In this document: positions 1 to 12,492 of the stretch, one piece after another
Layout of the letters: every line of letters starts with the position of its first letter
How positions within the stretch are numbered: position 1 is the first letter of the stretch
NCBI GenBank assembly: GCA_018881555.1
Contig: JACAXG010000170.1
Location: 1,357,052-1,421,051 of the forward strand
Reading direction: 5' to 3'
DNA length: 64,000 nt
Source: Amblyornis subalaris
Taxonomy: Eukaryota > Chordata > Aves > Passeriformes > Ptilonorhynchidae
Notes under the pieces: model-generated
Told to the model about the DNA's origin: nothing
The model's input: the letters and a program-made list of their open reading frames with translations, nothing else
Databases searched by the model: none
Position numbers and translations under genes: made by a program

Positions 1-53
1 GGAAATCATTCTAAATAAAGAGCCCCACCAGGATGAGCTTACTGAGCTGAAAC

Positions 54-380
54 AAGCGGCATCATTGATGGGAGAAGCCGATTCTTTGTGGGAAGAGGTT
101 GTCGGACTCCGGCCCGAACAGCTCAGCCACTCTTCCNTCCCCAAGGGTGGGACTGAGCACCTCCCGTTCCCACTGAGCCTCTGCTCCTGGAAGCACCACC
201 GCCCCAGGAGAGAGGGGAGGGGGCTTGAAATCCCACCCAAACAAGGGCACCAAANTGTGCCCGCTCGCGGAGCGTTCCTGAGCAGGAAACAGGGCTGGAT
301 TTGTCATGTAGGAGCATTCACTCGGAATCATTCACCCCGCTCGCCACTTGAAACAAACCTTCTCTTTGTGTCATCGCAAT
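54..380. other. CpG-enriched segment at window edge
   Basis: About fifteen CpG dinucleotides occur in roughly 330 bases, for example in the run CGCTCGCGGAGCGTTC near 264-279. The following kilobases have very few. Open frames on both strands span the segment (112 codons on plus from 65, 89 codons on minus), but they cross Ns and show no known domain. This could be a conserved regulatory element, an exon of a gene lying mostly off the left edge, or chance. The data do not decide between these. Confidence 0.3.
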
Positions 381-3300
381 GCTCCCTAATTACTCATGAC
401 TGACCAATTATTTAAGTGCTAATGCTATATATAGTCAATCTGCCTGCCTNTGGTGGCACACAAGGATTCTGGTTTTATGTACTGCACTTCTCCATTTCCC
501 TTAAATGATGCCAAGTAAATTAACATCAAGGTTTCTGCCTGCGAGTTTGCTCAGACTTGTCTTCTTAGAGATCTTNTAAACCAGTTCTGACATTTTAATG
601 GGATATAATTATTATAACGAGAAACCCATTATAGAGATGAGATTGAGGTCACATTAGGAAAANATTTCCCCCGTTAGTTGTTGTAGGCAGTGAAGTTTCG
701 TTGTTTGAAAGAGACAAAGGTTTCTACAAACCAAAATAAATATAAAATATTTATGCAAGTAAAACTAAGCAAATCTAGTGTGGGAGCATTTCTGTTTATA
801 CAGATCTGAGGCAAAACACTTTATAGGAACATTCACAGTGACTTTGAGAAACTCCTAATGCAGTTCTGCAGGTATTCAGTCCTGAGAGGAAAAATGGAGG
901 AGCTCTGAATTCCCCTTTTAATCTATCCTGGGTTCTATTTTGTACATCTGTCAAACCAGATAACATTTCTTATGTAATGCAGGCCTATAGAAAGCAGCTT
1001 TTATTTCCAGCTGGCACGTTTCTGCACTCAAACGCTCAGCCATAATTTAGTTATTTCTTCCCTACATGTGGATTGTTTATTTACTTTACAAACTTGCACA
1101 GAAAATGCGACTGTACACTAAACCATTAGTATTCTGTTGGGAAGATTTGTGTTTTGTGTTGGAGGCAGTTCACATTAAACTCAAGGTCTTAATACTCCTT
1201 TGAGGCTTCTGAAGCCCCATGGCAACTCTTGAAAAGACTTTTATTTCTTCAGCATATGTAAATTGGATAGGGCGAAGTCAATGTGATTTAAAGCTAACAT
1301 CTCTTCAAGAACTCAGATGAGACAAAGGTTTTATTAAATGAAATAATGGAGGAAATTGAAGTTCCACATTTCAATGTAATGTGATCATGAAGATGGAAAA
1401 TAATATTTAGTGAAATTAAAAGCTAGGGCTTGAAATTTACATCACTCTTAATCTACATCTGTGCTTTTCATTTAATTTATCTGACACGGCCCACTCCTTC
1501 CAGGGGAATTGCAGCACCAGATCCGTTGGATGTAGGGATATTAGCAAGACTGCATTGGGGTCATACACTGATTTAGGCAACAACCTTCTTACTATATTAA
1601 TTAGGCAGAGATAATAGCAAATTAAAAAAGAAGAGTTAAAGTTTGTGTCTCCCGCAGATCCTTGCCCATGCTCATAATTAAGTACAATATTTGTATTCAC
1701 AAGCCCTATACTGTTATTTGAGATGGCTCAGAAGGAAAAAAATATAGTTTTTATAAAGTTTTATTCTGAAAAACATACTTGGCTTCAAATTATTTCTGTT
1801 TCTAAAGTGAGTGCATTTAACATTTCCTGAGATGTCTAATTTAAATGGCACTACATGAGGGCTTAACAAGGTATTACAGTTTGTCAAGAGCTGATCTNTG
1901 ACCTGTGCCAGGTTATTTGTGTCATAAAATCTTTCATCTTGTACNTTCATAATTAATTGTTCAGGGTTCCAAACACTGCATTACGTGATAAAGTGTTTTA
2001 TTTTTCCAATTTGAAAAAGCAAGAGAAGAGGGGAAAAAAATAATGCAAAACTTGTTTACAGCTATTTCAACATTAATTAATAATTTTCGTGGGAGGAGCG
2101 AACATCCACAGTGCAACCAGTACAAAAGTCAGGGAAGGAACTTTCATTCTTGTAGTCTGTTAAACTGTGAGAGTTGAGAACTCCAGCCTGTGCCTTTCTA
2201 ACCCTGCCAGGCCATTTTTACCTCTCCATTCTGTCAGCAGACACGGAACATTTCCAGTGAATTGGAGAACATTGCATATATGCATATATTGCATATCTCC
2301 TTACACACACTCCCACATCTGGGAAGATATCAAACTATGGATCTCAGCACCAAAATCTACCAATACCAACCTGCAATTCTGGAGCAGCTTTAAAAACTGT
2401 GGCCTTCAGTATATAATTCATAAGGCAGTATTTATATTTACTTTTACTTGAGCTTATATTTAAGCAGTATGCAGTGGAACTGGGTGCAGAGTATTGATAT
2501 AAAAACACCCCAGGACCAACTAGAGCTTGCCNGCTGAGAGGGACTCTGCTTCAAGCAAAAAGTGACTTTTCTGATGCACATGAACTGCCCTTATCAGGGT
2601 ATAATCATCTAAAATCATGGAAAATGGAGCTTAGAATAACTNAAAACTATCCTGCCTTCTCAAGAATCAAATCAGGTCACTTGAATTCTTTGGATCATCC
2701 CATTACCTTCTGGAGAGACCAAATGGCAGGGCTTGCATTCTTCTGAAATTAAATCAGTGTGGTATTAAATTCAGATTTCCATTTACCCCATTGTTTTCTT
2801 CCTTCATANGGGACACAACAGGTACCATTTGTACAGATTTATCTTTTTTCCATCACTTACTGACAAATCACAGCAGGAGTTTATTGTAGAAGTTTAATTT
2901 AGCAATCCAAAATGGCAACACACTTTTCCTCTATGTTGAGATTGAAGAAAATAGCTCTTGTGATGTTTTTTCTGTCTGATTTTATTGTTGTTTTTTATTC
3001 CCTGCATAGATTTAAATTAGGTAGAACAAAATAAGTTCAATTCTGTCTCTTANCATTCTTGCTTCCCATGGACAAAGGAACAATTCCAGATTCTTTGCAC
3101 CAGGTCACATTTCAAAGTGACATTTGTTCCTCATACCTGAATGGCACAGGAGGACAGAGTGCTTGGAACAGTGGGAGAAATCAAAATAATTGGTTAATTG
3201 TTCCTAACACAGGAAGGGCTAGACTTGGCTCAACTCTTCAGATTTGGTTCCGCAGTATTTTTTGGGTTATGATGATTTGCTAAATCTTTTTTAAAGCTTG

Positions 3301-3398
3301 CAGGTCAGTCCTTACTTTAAATGCAAGCAGAGAGATTTTAATTAAGCACTCCTTAAATTATGGGGCATGAAGCCTCTCCTAGAGCGTACAAATTACAA

Positions 3399-3413
3399 TT
3401 TTTTTTTTTTTTT
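3399..3413. repeat. poly-T run
   Basis: Fifteen consecutive T without an associated retroposed body. Confidence 0.9.
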
Positions 3414-4247
3414 AAAGTTTTGAGTATTAAACAATTGTGAGTTCACTTAAGCATTGTATACAGTTGTCAAATTGCACAATTTTTACAGTAAAGCCATTCT
3501 CAGTTTTCAAAACAATAGAAAGTTGCAACTTTCTATGCCTATCAAAATCCTCTTATTTCGTTCACCTGCAGTTTATTTTGTGGGTTTGGTAAATCATTCC
3601 CATGTGGGCTGNCTGCAAACACTCTGCCTGATATCTACACTATTTCCCCTTAAAATTTAATGCATGATGGTTGAAGACAAGTGTGAAGAGTACAAACAGC
3701 CCAGAGAAANAGCAACACGCTTGAAGACAGCTAAAGAGATTATTTTCTTATCGTGACAGCACAATGGCTTTGTGCATTGTACATTCATTATCATCCAGCA
3801 AGTTCAGAATGCCATCTTTCCCCTCTCCAAAGCACACGTATTTTGCATTGATTTCTGGTTCCCGTGTCACAACACACCTAATTTCAACACTTGACAAAAA
3901 GAACCAACACTCTGCTTGTGAGATGGTGTGATTTTCTGTGAGCTGCCATGAGCTGAGTATTACATGTGTACGGCTGAAGTAAATCTGACTGGTCACCTAC
4001 AGACACGAGGNGTGCTTCGGATAAAACAAACAACCTTCTTCAAAGTTCACTGTCCTCACATAATGAATTTTTTACCATTGTTTGTATTGATCACTTGGCC
4101 ATTTCATTGTCTGACTACAAATACCTCTTTCCCAGAGAAACTCTTAAATATTTAATAGAACAAAAAGAGTTGTCCTGTTAAGTTAGTTCAGCCGTGTACT
4201 GACAGAATTCTGCTCTGCTGTGGACACCAAAGAGAAAATAAGAACAG

Positions 4248-5085
4248 ATCCCAGAATCCCAGAATCACTGAGGTTGGAGAAGCCCTCCCAGCCCATGGAG
4301 TCCAAGCTGTGCCGATGCCCACCTTGTCCCCAGCCCAGAGCACTGAGTGCCACGGCCAGGCCTTCCCTGGACACCTCCAGGGATGGGCACTCCAACACCT
4401 CCCTGGGCAGCCCCTGCCAAGGCCTGACCACCCTTTCCATGCAGAAATTCCTCCTGATGTCCACCCTGANCCTCCCTGGCACAGCCTGAGGCCNTTCCCT
4501 CTCCTCCTGTCCCTGTTCCCTGGGAGCAGAGCCCNACCCCNCCTGGCTGNCCCCTCCTGTCAGGAGCTGTGCAGAGCCAGAAGGTCCNCCCTGAGCCTCC
4601 TTTTCTCCAGGCTGAGCNCCTTTCCCAGCTCCCTCAGCCGCTCCTGGGGCTCCAGCCCCTTCCCCAGCTCCGTTCCCTGCCCTGGACACGCTGCAGCCCC
4701 TCAAGGTCCCTCTGGCCGGGAGGGCCCAGAACTGGACACAGCCCTGGAGGGGCCTCAGCAGGGCCAGCACAGGGGATGGGCACCGCCCTGGTCCTGCTGC
4801 CGCCTCATGGCTGGCACGGCCCAGGGGCCATTGGCCTCTTGCCCGCCTGGGCACCCCTGGGCTCATGTCCAGCCCCTGGCACCAGCACCCCCAGGGCCTT
4901 TCCCAGCCTCTCTGCCCCCGCCTGGAGCGTTCCATGGGGTTGTTATGACCCAAGGGCAAGACCTGGCACTTGGCCCTGTTGTCCCTCACACCATTGGCCT
5001 CGGCCCATGGATCCAGATCCCTGTCCAGATCCCTCTGCAGAGCCTTCCTGTCCTCCAGCACATCCACACTCCTTCCCAAATACAT
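4248..5085 (-). mobile_element. CR1 LINE 3' fragment with ORF2 remnant
   Basis: This is the longest CR1 copy in the window, about 840 bases of the 3' part, inserted on the minus strand. Its 3' end is the octamer-like repeat CCCAGAATCCCAGAATCACT at 4250-4269, next to the GAGGTTGGA block. Reading the minus strand, the C-terminal region of the CR1 ORF2 reverse transcriptase is recognisable: DPWAEANGV...RAKCQVL...GHNNPM at about 5015-4920, LRPLQGCVQFWA at about 4760-4715, and RRNFCMERVVRPWQGLPREV at about 4462-4400. A single minus-strand frame of 300 codons stays open through it, but the part between the second and third blocks is read out of the family frame, so small indels are likely. Seven Ns lie between 4470 and 4618. 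Endonuclease and reverse-transcriptase core domains are absent because of 5' truncation. It is a dead copy. Confidence 0.93.
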
Positions 5086-5365
5086 CAGGAATACTTCAGA
5101 ACACCATGTCTCAAATCACCAAAGCCGTCTTTCCAGTTCCCTTTTTGCAACTGCCCTTCCTTTCCGTCACCGTGCCTGGGAACAGCAGGCTGATATCCCA
5201 CGCTGGCATCCAGACAGGAATGAGTGAGACATGAAGGATTACCATGAGATCCTCACCGTGGAGTCAATAGTCTAAGCCTTGAGCAAGGCCAGAGTGGAAG
5301 TGTTGCTGGTAGATTTATGCCTTCATGCAGCTGAAATAATAGTTTTCTGAGGCTGAGAGAAATTA

Positions 5366-5510
5366 CGGAACTTCATTAAAGCTGCCATCATGGACAAATT
5401 TTGCGACGAAGGCTGCGCACTTGATGGATGACACCGTGGGCTTAAGTGCGGTGTCTGATTTAGAGTTCAAACCCTTTGTAGNACGCTCCATGAAGATAAA
5501 ATATTTCGTG
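5366..5510. other. short CpG-dense element with imperfect hairpin
   Basis: Eight CpGs occur in about 145 bases of otherwise CpG-poor DNA. CGCACTT at 5416-5422 and AAGTGCG at 5444-5450 form complementary arms around a loop of about 20 bases. The base pairing extends two positions inward if a G-T pair is allowed. A short frame starting ATG at 5391 closes after 13 codons, so there is no coding signal. Candidate conserved element only. Confidence 0.25.
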
Positions 5511-8500
5511 CCACTGTGTTTTGGGCTCTGTATTTTTGACAATATGTTTCATGCCTCATTTGCCACCAAAGTAATGAGATTTTAGTCAATGTTCAACGAC
5601 TGACTTGCCATTTTTCATGGCAAAAAACCCAAATGGGTTATTTTTCTACACTAGTGTACTGCTAGCTCATTGAAGCCCTGAAGTATATGTGGACCTTGAG
5701 GCAGCCAAAGTGTAAAACATTGACTTCACAACACAGAGGAGAGAAGAAGCAAAAACACTGATCAATGACTGGAGCTGCCCATTGGTTCCAAGGATAAAGT
5801 TTCCCATTCACATTTTTTCCAAAATATCAAGGTGCACTGATACCATAGAAACCTTATCAGGAAACAACTTCTCGCATATCCAGATATGAATTTATAGATC
5901 ACGGACCATTTGTTAAGTGTTAAATTATTTTTCCCTCCCAACTCTAGCTCTGCTTTCCCTAAGACACCCGGGAAAATATGGGTTGTGAAACAACCCACAA
6001 AGCATTGCATGAAACATTGATGATCATTTCCCTCCTTTTTCGCTGAATAAATTACAACTCAAACAATTCTTTTGCCGAGTATTGAAATCAATACAGTGTG
6101 TACCCATATGTTCTGTCAAAAGGCAAAACAGGCTTTTTTATTTTCAAAAATGAAAGATAGAGAGGGGTTTTTCCGACAACACCTACCATGCAAACTTTAG
6201 CATGGCCTTTTACAAAACAGGCATATCATCCTTCAAAGAAATTCTGAATATAAAGATGATAGGAAAGCAAACACAATGGGAAAAAAAAATCATAGTTAGA
6301 AGACTAGAATAGCCTTTAATACATCAGGTTTGCCTTCTAGTGGTTAACAAGGAGTTTGCCCACACTGTAATCAACAGCACCAAGGGTTTAAATTGCTGGT
6401 TTGAACAGGTATGGAGTGAAATACTGACTGGAGTACAAATGTTAAACAACAAGGTAAAAAATCCAACCTCAACACCATTGTGCTGTAGCCAGGCTGGCCA
6501 TTACTGAACAATCTGACTTAAAGCNGCACTTTGACCACTTTGTGCTGCACAGAGCCAGGAAAAACACTAGAGATGCAAGAGATTTATGAGATGCTTTAAA
6601 AAAAAATTGTTAAAATAATAGGAATTGATTGCATGAGCTGCTTTTTGTACATTATGAACTAAAAAACAGTATTAGAAAAAAGTAACTGCCAGGTTTCAAA
6701 GAGAAGGTGTGACCACTGTGGAAGGCTCTGACACTTCAAGGAAAGGCTACCAATCACTAATCATTGTTAAGAAAGNCTAAATACTGCAAGCTCAAATAAA
6801 TTAGCAGCCATCAACTGTAAAAAAAGAATGTATTTAAATTTAAAACAAATTTTAATGGCAGTTCCAATGTTTCTGCTTCCTCAACCTACATTTCCATGGC
6901 NAAACCTAAGGAGTAGATATTGATCATGTGTTACTACCTTAATATAATACAGCTTTTTACAGTGTGCAACACACAATATCTAAGGATGACTTTTGCACCC
7001 CAATTTCACCCCATTCAAGAACTGGGTATGACAAATCCCNTGGTTTAGAAGGACTCAACATCTACAAAGAGTAAAATCCCAACTTAATCTGAGGACACAC
7101 CANAAGGACATTGGTTTGGGAGGAGAAAAGCTCATTCTGGAGCGCTTCCCTTCTCCACAACTCTGCAGGAAAAACATGGTATTGCTTTCTCCTACCTGTT
7201 CAGAATGGGTGTGCATGACTCCAGGACAAAACAAGAGGGAAAACTAGAATTAGCAACCAAACTGGCACCTGAGCTGCCGCTGAACGCTGTGGAATTATAT
7301 TTGTAGCGTGACCTGTTCCTTGTTCTCTCTTCATTCAATCACATGCACCATTCCCCTATATCCCACTGCAGCAGTGCCCTGTAAGCTGGATATAGGGCTA
7401 GGATCTTAGAGTGGCTGAGGATAACACAGAATAAGACCATGGAGAGCTGTGTAGCCTCTCNCAGCCTTTCTGGCATAACTCATGCCCATCTGTTCCCTTT
7501 CATGCTGCAGTCCAGAGGGAAGCAGATGGGGCCTACTCTGCACTCTTCTTCTGAAACTCATATTCATTATAACCTAATTTTTAAAATGACAGTCTTGCTG
7601 TCAGCAATGCTGCTCAACCAATTTTTTTCCTCTCTGCAGAAGCAAAAATAAACTTTACAATAATAGGCTTTGCCCGTGAGGGTCAAAACGTTAAAGAGAC
7701 ACTAACAAGTGAACCATCTTCTCATCCCTGGAAGCAATCTTGTTCCCATTCCAAGCCTGGGACTGGATCTGGGCATGACTCCCTAACATGTGGTGAAGCT
7801 GATGCCTCTCTGATATTTTTCAGCAAAGACAGAGGAGTGAATGTTTTTCTCTACTGTGTCAGAAACTGCTGCTGCTTGTTGCACTGGTTGCCAGATCGCC
7901 AGCTCTGCTCCTTCCCCGCGTTCTGCTCTCGGGGAAGCACTGTCTCACACACTTGGCTATCTCATCATGACTTGTGTTTAAGAAGTCTTTAATAAGTTGT
8001 GCTTTTCCAACATCGTTAAAAGACTACACAGAAAAGTCATTGGATGGAGACATAGTTATGTTTTCTTCTTGTGGGTGTGAGTGTAGGCCTGTTCTTTAAA
8101 TGAATTCCATTCCATTTACTGACAACTTTCTGCATGGTCTCAGTGTATAATGCCCCCTCTCCTCCTTGTTCCTGAACTAAGCACACAGTGATGCTCTCCT
8201 GTCATTTCAGTTAGCAGTTTTACACTTTGTTTTTCAGATGTTTTGTTCTTTTATGGGGCTAGAAAGAAGCTAATACCATCAGCTATTCTTTTCCTCCTGT
8301 GCTTTTAGTCAAGGAAATAATTTAATATTAAAAATTTTGCAAACAGAAAATACTCAAATCTGTTGACTGACACTATTTATTGGAACACATCCAAACATAA
8401 GTATCTATGAAATGTTTTAGTATTTTCTTCACTTATTCTGTGGGAATGTGCTGATCCAGGCATAGATAATTGCCCGTTAAAACNGACTTGGTGGTCCTGT

Positions 8501-8839
8501 GTCAGATCAGCTCAGGTTCTACCACTCTCCTGTGGCACTTACATCTCAAGGAGCCATCAACACCTTCTCACTGATCATTCCTATCCAGGTCAACACNAAA
8601 TAAATGAAAACAGATCGTGATGGAAGAGACACAAGCCAGGCAGGTGTTCGCCCTTCTCCTGTTACCTCGAGGGTGTAACAGAGAACATGTGGCTGCGAAT
8701 AAATAGAATTTTCCTTCTGTGTTCCTCCCTGTCTGGCTGGAGAGCTGTGGAACAGGAGAGCAGTGCATAAATAGGTAACAGAGATAAACAGGGAGAAATG
8801 CAAGCAGACAGTCAGAAGTGCAGCTCATTAGCAAAGCTC

Positions 8840-9303
8840 CCACGACTTNCCTGTGCATCGCCTCAATCCGACCTACAGCCACGACACATCTCTCACACTG
8901 CTGCATCTCAAGCAACAGCCCTGCTGATTAATTCCTTCGTGTTGCCCTGACATATTTTCCTTGCTAGATATTTCTCAAGCGGGCGGAAAAACCAAAATAT
9001 TGAAGAAGTCCGGAGCGACACAACCACAGAATCCTGCCCTTCGCCTCTTCGCAACGGAACACAAAAGGACTTTACAAATTACGGGCCTTCTCTTTGTGCT
9101 TTTTCTTTCCCTGTGAATTTGACCCGAGGTTCAGAACATGTCTTTATGCCTCCTGGTAGCCTTGACTATTATCCAGGAGCATGCAGAATGTTAAGCATTC
9201 CTCGTTCCCCGCAGAAAGCTGGCAGGCGTTGGGGCTGTTCCATATACATGAGGCACGGCGTGCAGTGCTGGTGGATCGGGCACGCACGGCCCCGCTCTCG
9301 CCA
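8840..9303. promoter_or_regulatory. candidate CpG-rich regulatory element
   Basis: Twenty CpGs fall between 8939 and 9301, about one per 18 bases, with four more between 8842 and 8883. The flanks have long stretches with none. The segment includes GCGGGCGGAAAAACC near 8979 and a GGCACGGCGTGC stretch near 9252. There is no clear TATA box, no convincing exon and no repeat signature. The density fits an unmethylated regulatory element or the shore of a small CpG island, but this is inferred from composition alone. Confidence 0.35.
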
Positions 9304-9430
9304 ACAGGCAGCTCTGGTTATCACTCCCCTGTCTCACTGCTNAAGTAAATTATTTATTACAAGTTCAATTGAATTTTAAAACCAAAAGAAAAAATATTAG
9401 TTGCCTTAACTTGAGGTTCTAATTTAATTG

Positions 9431-9445
9431 TTTTTTTTTTTTTTT
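9431..9445. repeat. poly-T run
   Basis: Fifteen consecutive T followed by CCCTCC. It lies about 130 bases right of the CpG-dense segment. Confidence 0.9.
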
Positions 9446-12020
9446 CCCTCCTAAATGTTTCAGGTGTTTAAAATGTAAGGATTCAGGAAGATCGTTGGAG
9501 GAGTATTTAAAAGCAAAACAGTGATACAGCACATGGTTTGTTGCTGGAGTGGAAAGATCCTAATTTACAACATATGATCATGCACCCCATGCAATTAGAG
9601 CACATCTAATGCGTACCCATATTTTGTTTTATATAATATATTTAGCTTCTCAAANAAATAAGAGTGTTCACAGCTCATGCAGAATTCTCCTGCCCAACTG
9701 CACTATCAATTCTCTCATCCTCTCTCTTTCACTTCAGGGTTATAAATCTTTGTTTCTCTTTGAAGAAGTTGCATTAATATTTAATTAGAAAACTTCATAA
9801 AATGTTAGAAAAATATTACACCAAACACAGAGTAATGCCCAAGAGAGTAAACAGCAGGATTTGTGTTATGTAGTTTAGCTGTGCATTTGCATTTCCTTCT
9901 AATATCACTGACCTACTAAAAAAAAATCGCTCTCATTTTCACTGTGTACAGGAAATGTGGTTTTGTCTGAGGAAATTAAAGCCATGAAAAAGATCCATCT
10001 AAGCTCCCATNTACCTTGGCCATTTTGGGATGGATGCTTAAAAGTCATGGAATTGTTTTCAAAGCATTAAAGAAAAGCATAATTAAATAAGTAGCTCTTA
10101 GCAATTTGGGATACATTTCATTGTGCACAACTCTTCCTTTTGATTTAATATCTCTTATTTCATGACATTAGTGCACTATAAGTCTGATATTAAAAGGCAT
10201 TCAAGTACTGAAGACTAAACCCAAGATGAATCTGAAACGATTTAATTTGATACATTTTGACAGAGAACTATAACTGAGAAGAACAAATAACACAGAAGAT
10301 TCACATTGAGACGAGCAAATTGAAGGTCTATTCTTGTGCAGCATTTAATGTGTGCAATTCATTAGTCAAACACATTTATGTTACATAGAGGCAGCGGGAA
10401 TATGTTGCACTTATTAATGTATTAAATTAAATTATTGATAAACTCGGTATTTAGACTTCGTTTTAACTTTAAAAACACATGATGTTGAGCATTACATTTT
10501 TAAATAATTGAGCTGAAAAGATCTGTTTATGTATCCAACTGCTTGATTTTTAATACCCACATTAATGATTTCATAAAATAGAAACAAACATCTGTACACA
10601 GAATTCGCTTCTCAATGAAAATTTAGAGCTCCATGTCAAGGCAGTGACAGTTTTGTGTAGCAACAAGCGAAGAGCCAACCTTTAAAACCCAGCAATCACT
10701 TTCCCAGCCCAGACTGTTTTTTCCTGATTTTGCAATCACTCAGATGTGACTCCAGAATTAACATCTGTGTCTGTGCAGTTTGAGCTTTTTCAAACACAGA
10801 ACTTCCACTGATGTCTCAAGTGAGACACTGCTCCATATCCCAAGTCCCACATGAGTACTTGTTCCAATTTTGAAAGTCCAAGCTGCATCTTTCCTTCTAA
10901 AAGAACTCTGTATTTGGGACAAGTACAGAATATGTAATAGAGGCTCTGAACAGATCCACTTTGCCTTAGAAGGAAGATTTTATCTTTTATCTTAACATTT
11001 CTAATTCTCTGTAGAGTAACTGAATGTGAAGTTTCACTTTTGAATGTACAAATTTCTCTCTCACACCAGAGCAGAGTCAGAGAATAAATTCATCCCCTGC
11101 AATTTGTCCAGGTTTTCTGCAATGCTGTCCAATATAAATTGCCTTCTAAAATTTTTTTGTCATCTTTTGTTTTAGAGTGCATTTCATCCTCATACTGAGG
11201 AAAGCCTTTAGATTTACTGAACAACAGCCAGTATTTTGAAACTCAGTAACAATAGGAATACTTTAGTACGAACTGAATTCAGGTATCCAAAATCCTCCTG
11301 AAAATCAACATTCTTTCAAGTTAGAACACAAGGGTCGAGGTATTAAAAAATATAATCACTAAATTTAAAAGACTATGGATGTATTTTCTTTTTTTTTAAT
11401 TTATCCAACCGGGATAATTGCAAAATACCATAGAATTGAAAGTGCTTTTAAAGGAAAAAAGGTCCACACATGCAAAAGGTAGGCAGAGCATTACTATTTT
11501 AAAAGAGTATAATTTCTTGCTGAGTCTTTATTTTTTTCCCATCTCCTTCTCCTTTATTTTGGTGTCTCTTTCCAGTAGTTNGTTTTCCTATTCCTTTATT
11601 CATTCTTCTGTTTTCCTCCCTTTGCAGCCCTCAAAGATGTGAANCAGTTTGCCATTGCAAACTAAATGTAACTTGTATGAAGGAAGGAAGAGATTTTCTG
11701 TGTTTAAAAAGCAGCAATTGATGGAAGACTGTCAGAAGGCAGAAAAAGCTGCTTTGTCCAATTCCTGCTTTTGAACTGCTCTGAATTTTGCNCCTTTGCC
11801 ATGTAAATTACATTAATGTACAAGTNATTTCTGAATTTGGACTGTCATTTTCATCCATGATCTTTGTTTAAAGGTTCGAAGAAATCAGAGGGTGAACCTG
11901 TCCTCCTACCCGANTTTTTGATGCTGTAATTCAAGTTGCCTCACTGACACACTCAGAACTTTATTCCTGCTGTTCCTACAATTCATTGCTGTAATTCATT
12001 ATTAGCAGAATGCCTTTGTA

Positions 12021-12492
12021 GGCCAACCTGGCCTTGGACACTGCCAGGGATCCAGGGGCAGCCACAGCTTCTCAGGGCAACCTGTGCCAGGGCCTCCCCA
12101 CCNTCCCAGGGAACAATTCTTTCTGTATATCTGACCTAAACCTACTCTCTGTCCATTTTAAGCCATTCCTCCTTGTCCTGGCACTCCAGTTCCTGATGAA
12201 TTGTCCCTCTTTGGTTTCCCTGCAGCCCCTTCAGACCCTGGAAGGTGCTGTGGGGTCTCCCCACACCCTTCTCCTCTCCAGGCTGGGCAGCCCCAGCTCT
12301 CCCAGCCTGGCTCCNGAGGGTAGATGCTCCAGACTCCTCAGCAATTCCATGGTTTCCTCTGGACTTGCTCCAGCAATTCCATGTCCTTATGCTGGGGCAC
12401 CAGAACTGCTCACAGCATTCCAGGTGGGGTCTCAGGAGAGCAGAGAAGGGGAGAATCCCCTCCCTCACCTGCTGGCCGTGCCAAGCCCTTCC
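12021..12492 (-). mobile_element. CR1 LINE fragment missing its 3' end
   Basis: On the minus strand this matches the C-terminal ORF2 and 3' UTR part of the CR1 subfamily also seen at 19.7, 46.0 and 50.2 kb. The ORF2 remnant RPHLECCEQFWCPSI is read at about 12435-12390, and the GRAGAAQPGEEKG stretch upstream of the 3' end is shared with the 50.2 kb copy. The element begins at GGCCAACCTGGCCTTGG and lacks the roughly 100 terminal bases and octamers that the 46.0 and 19.7 kb copies keep. The 5' side fades out near 12490 after CACCTGCTGGCCGTGCC. This is a decayed, non-functional copy. Confidence 0.9.

Larger units (their letters stand above)
1..4247. other. unique non-coding DNA, left flank
   Basis: This is AT-rich single-copy-looking sequence with no CR1 tail and no supportable exon. 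The first 400 bases are more GC- and CpG-rich than the rest and are listed separately. The remainder is stop-rich in all frames. It contains a T15 run at 3399-3413 and a short alternating GCATAT stretch near 2275-2300. Short open frames (60-110 codons) show no motif or family that I recognise. Confidence 0.6.
5086..12020. other. unique non-coding DNA
   Basis: Nearly 7 kb without a recognisable repeat or exon. Two locally CpG-dense stretches (5366-5510 and 8840-9303) are listed separately. A T15 run lies at 9431-9445. Open frames are below 120 codons, without recognisable motifs. The rest is AT-rich and stop-dense. Confidence 0.6.

Noticed and set aside
4183..5193. Long open frames on both strands (300 codons minus, 294 and 221 plus)
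   Set aside because: They lie on a CR1 copy. The minus frame carries decayed ORF2 text and the plus frames are its antisense shadows.
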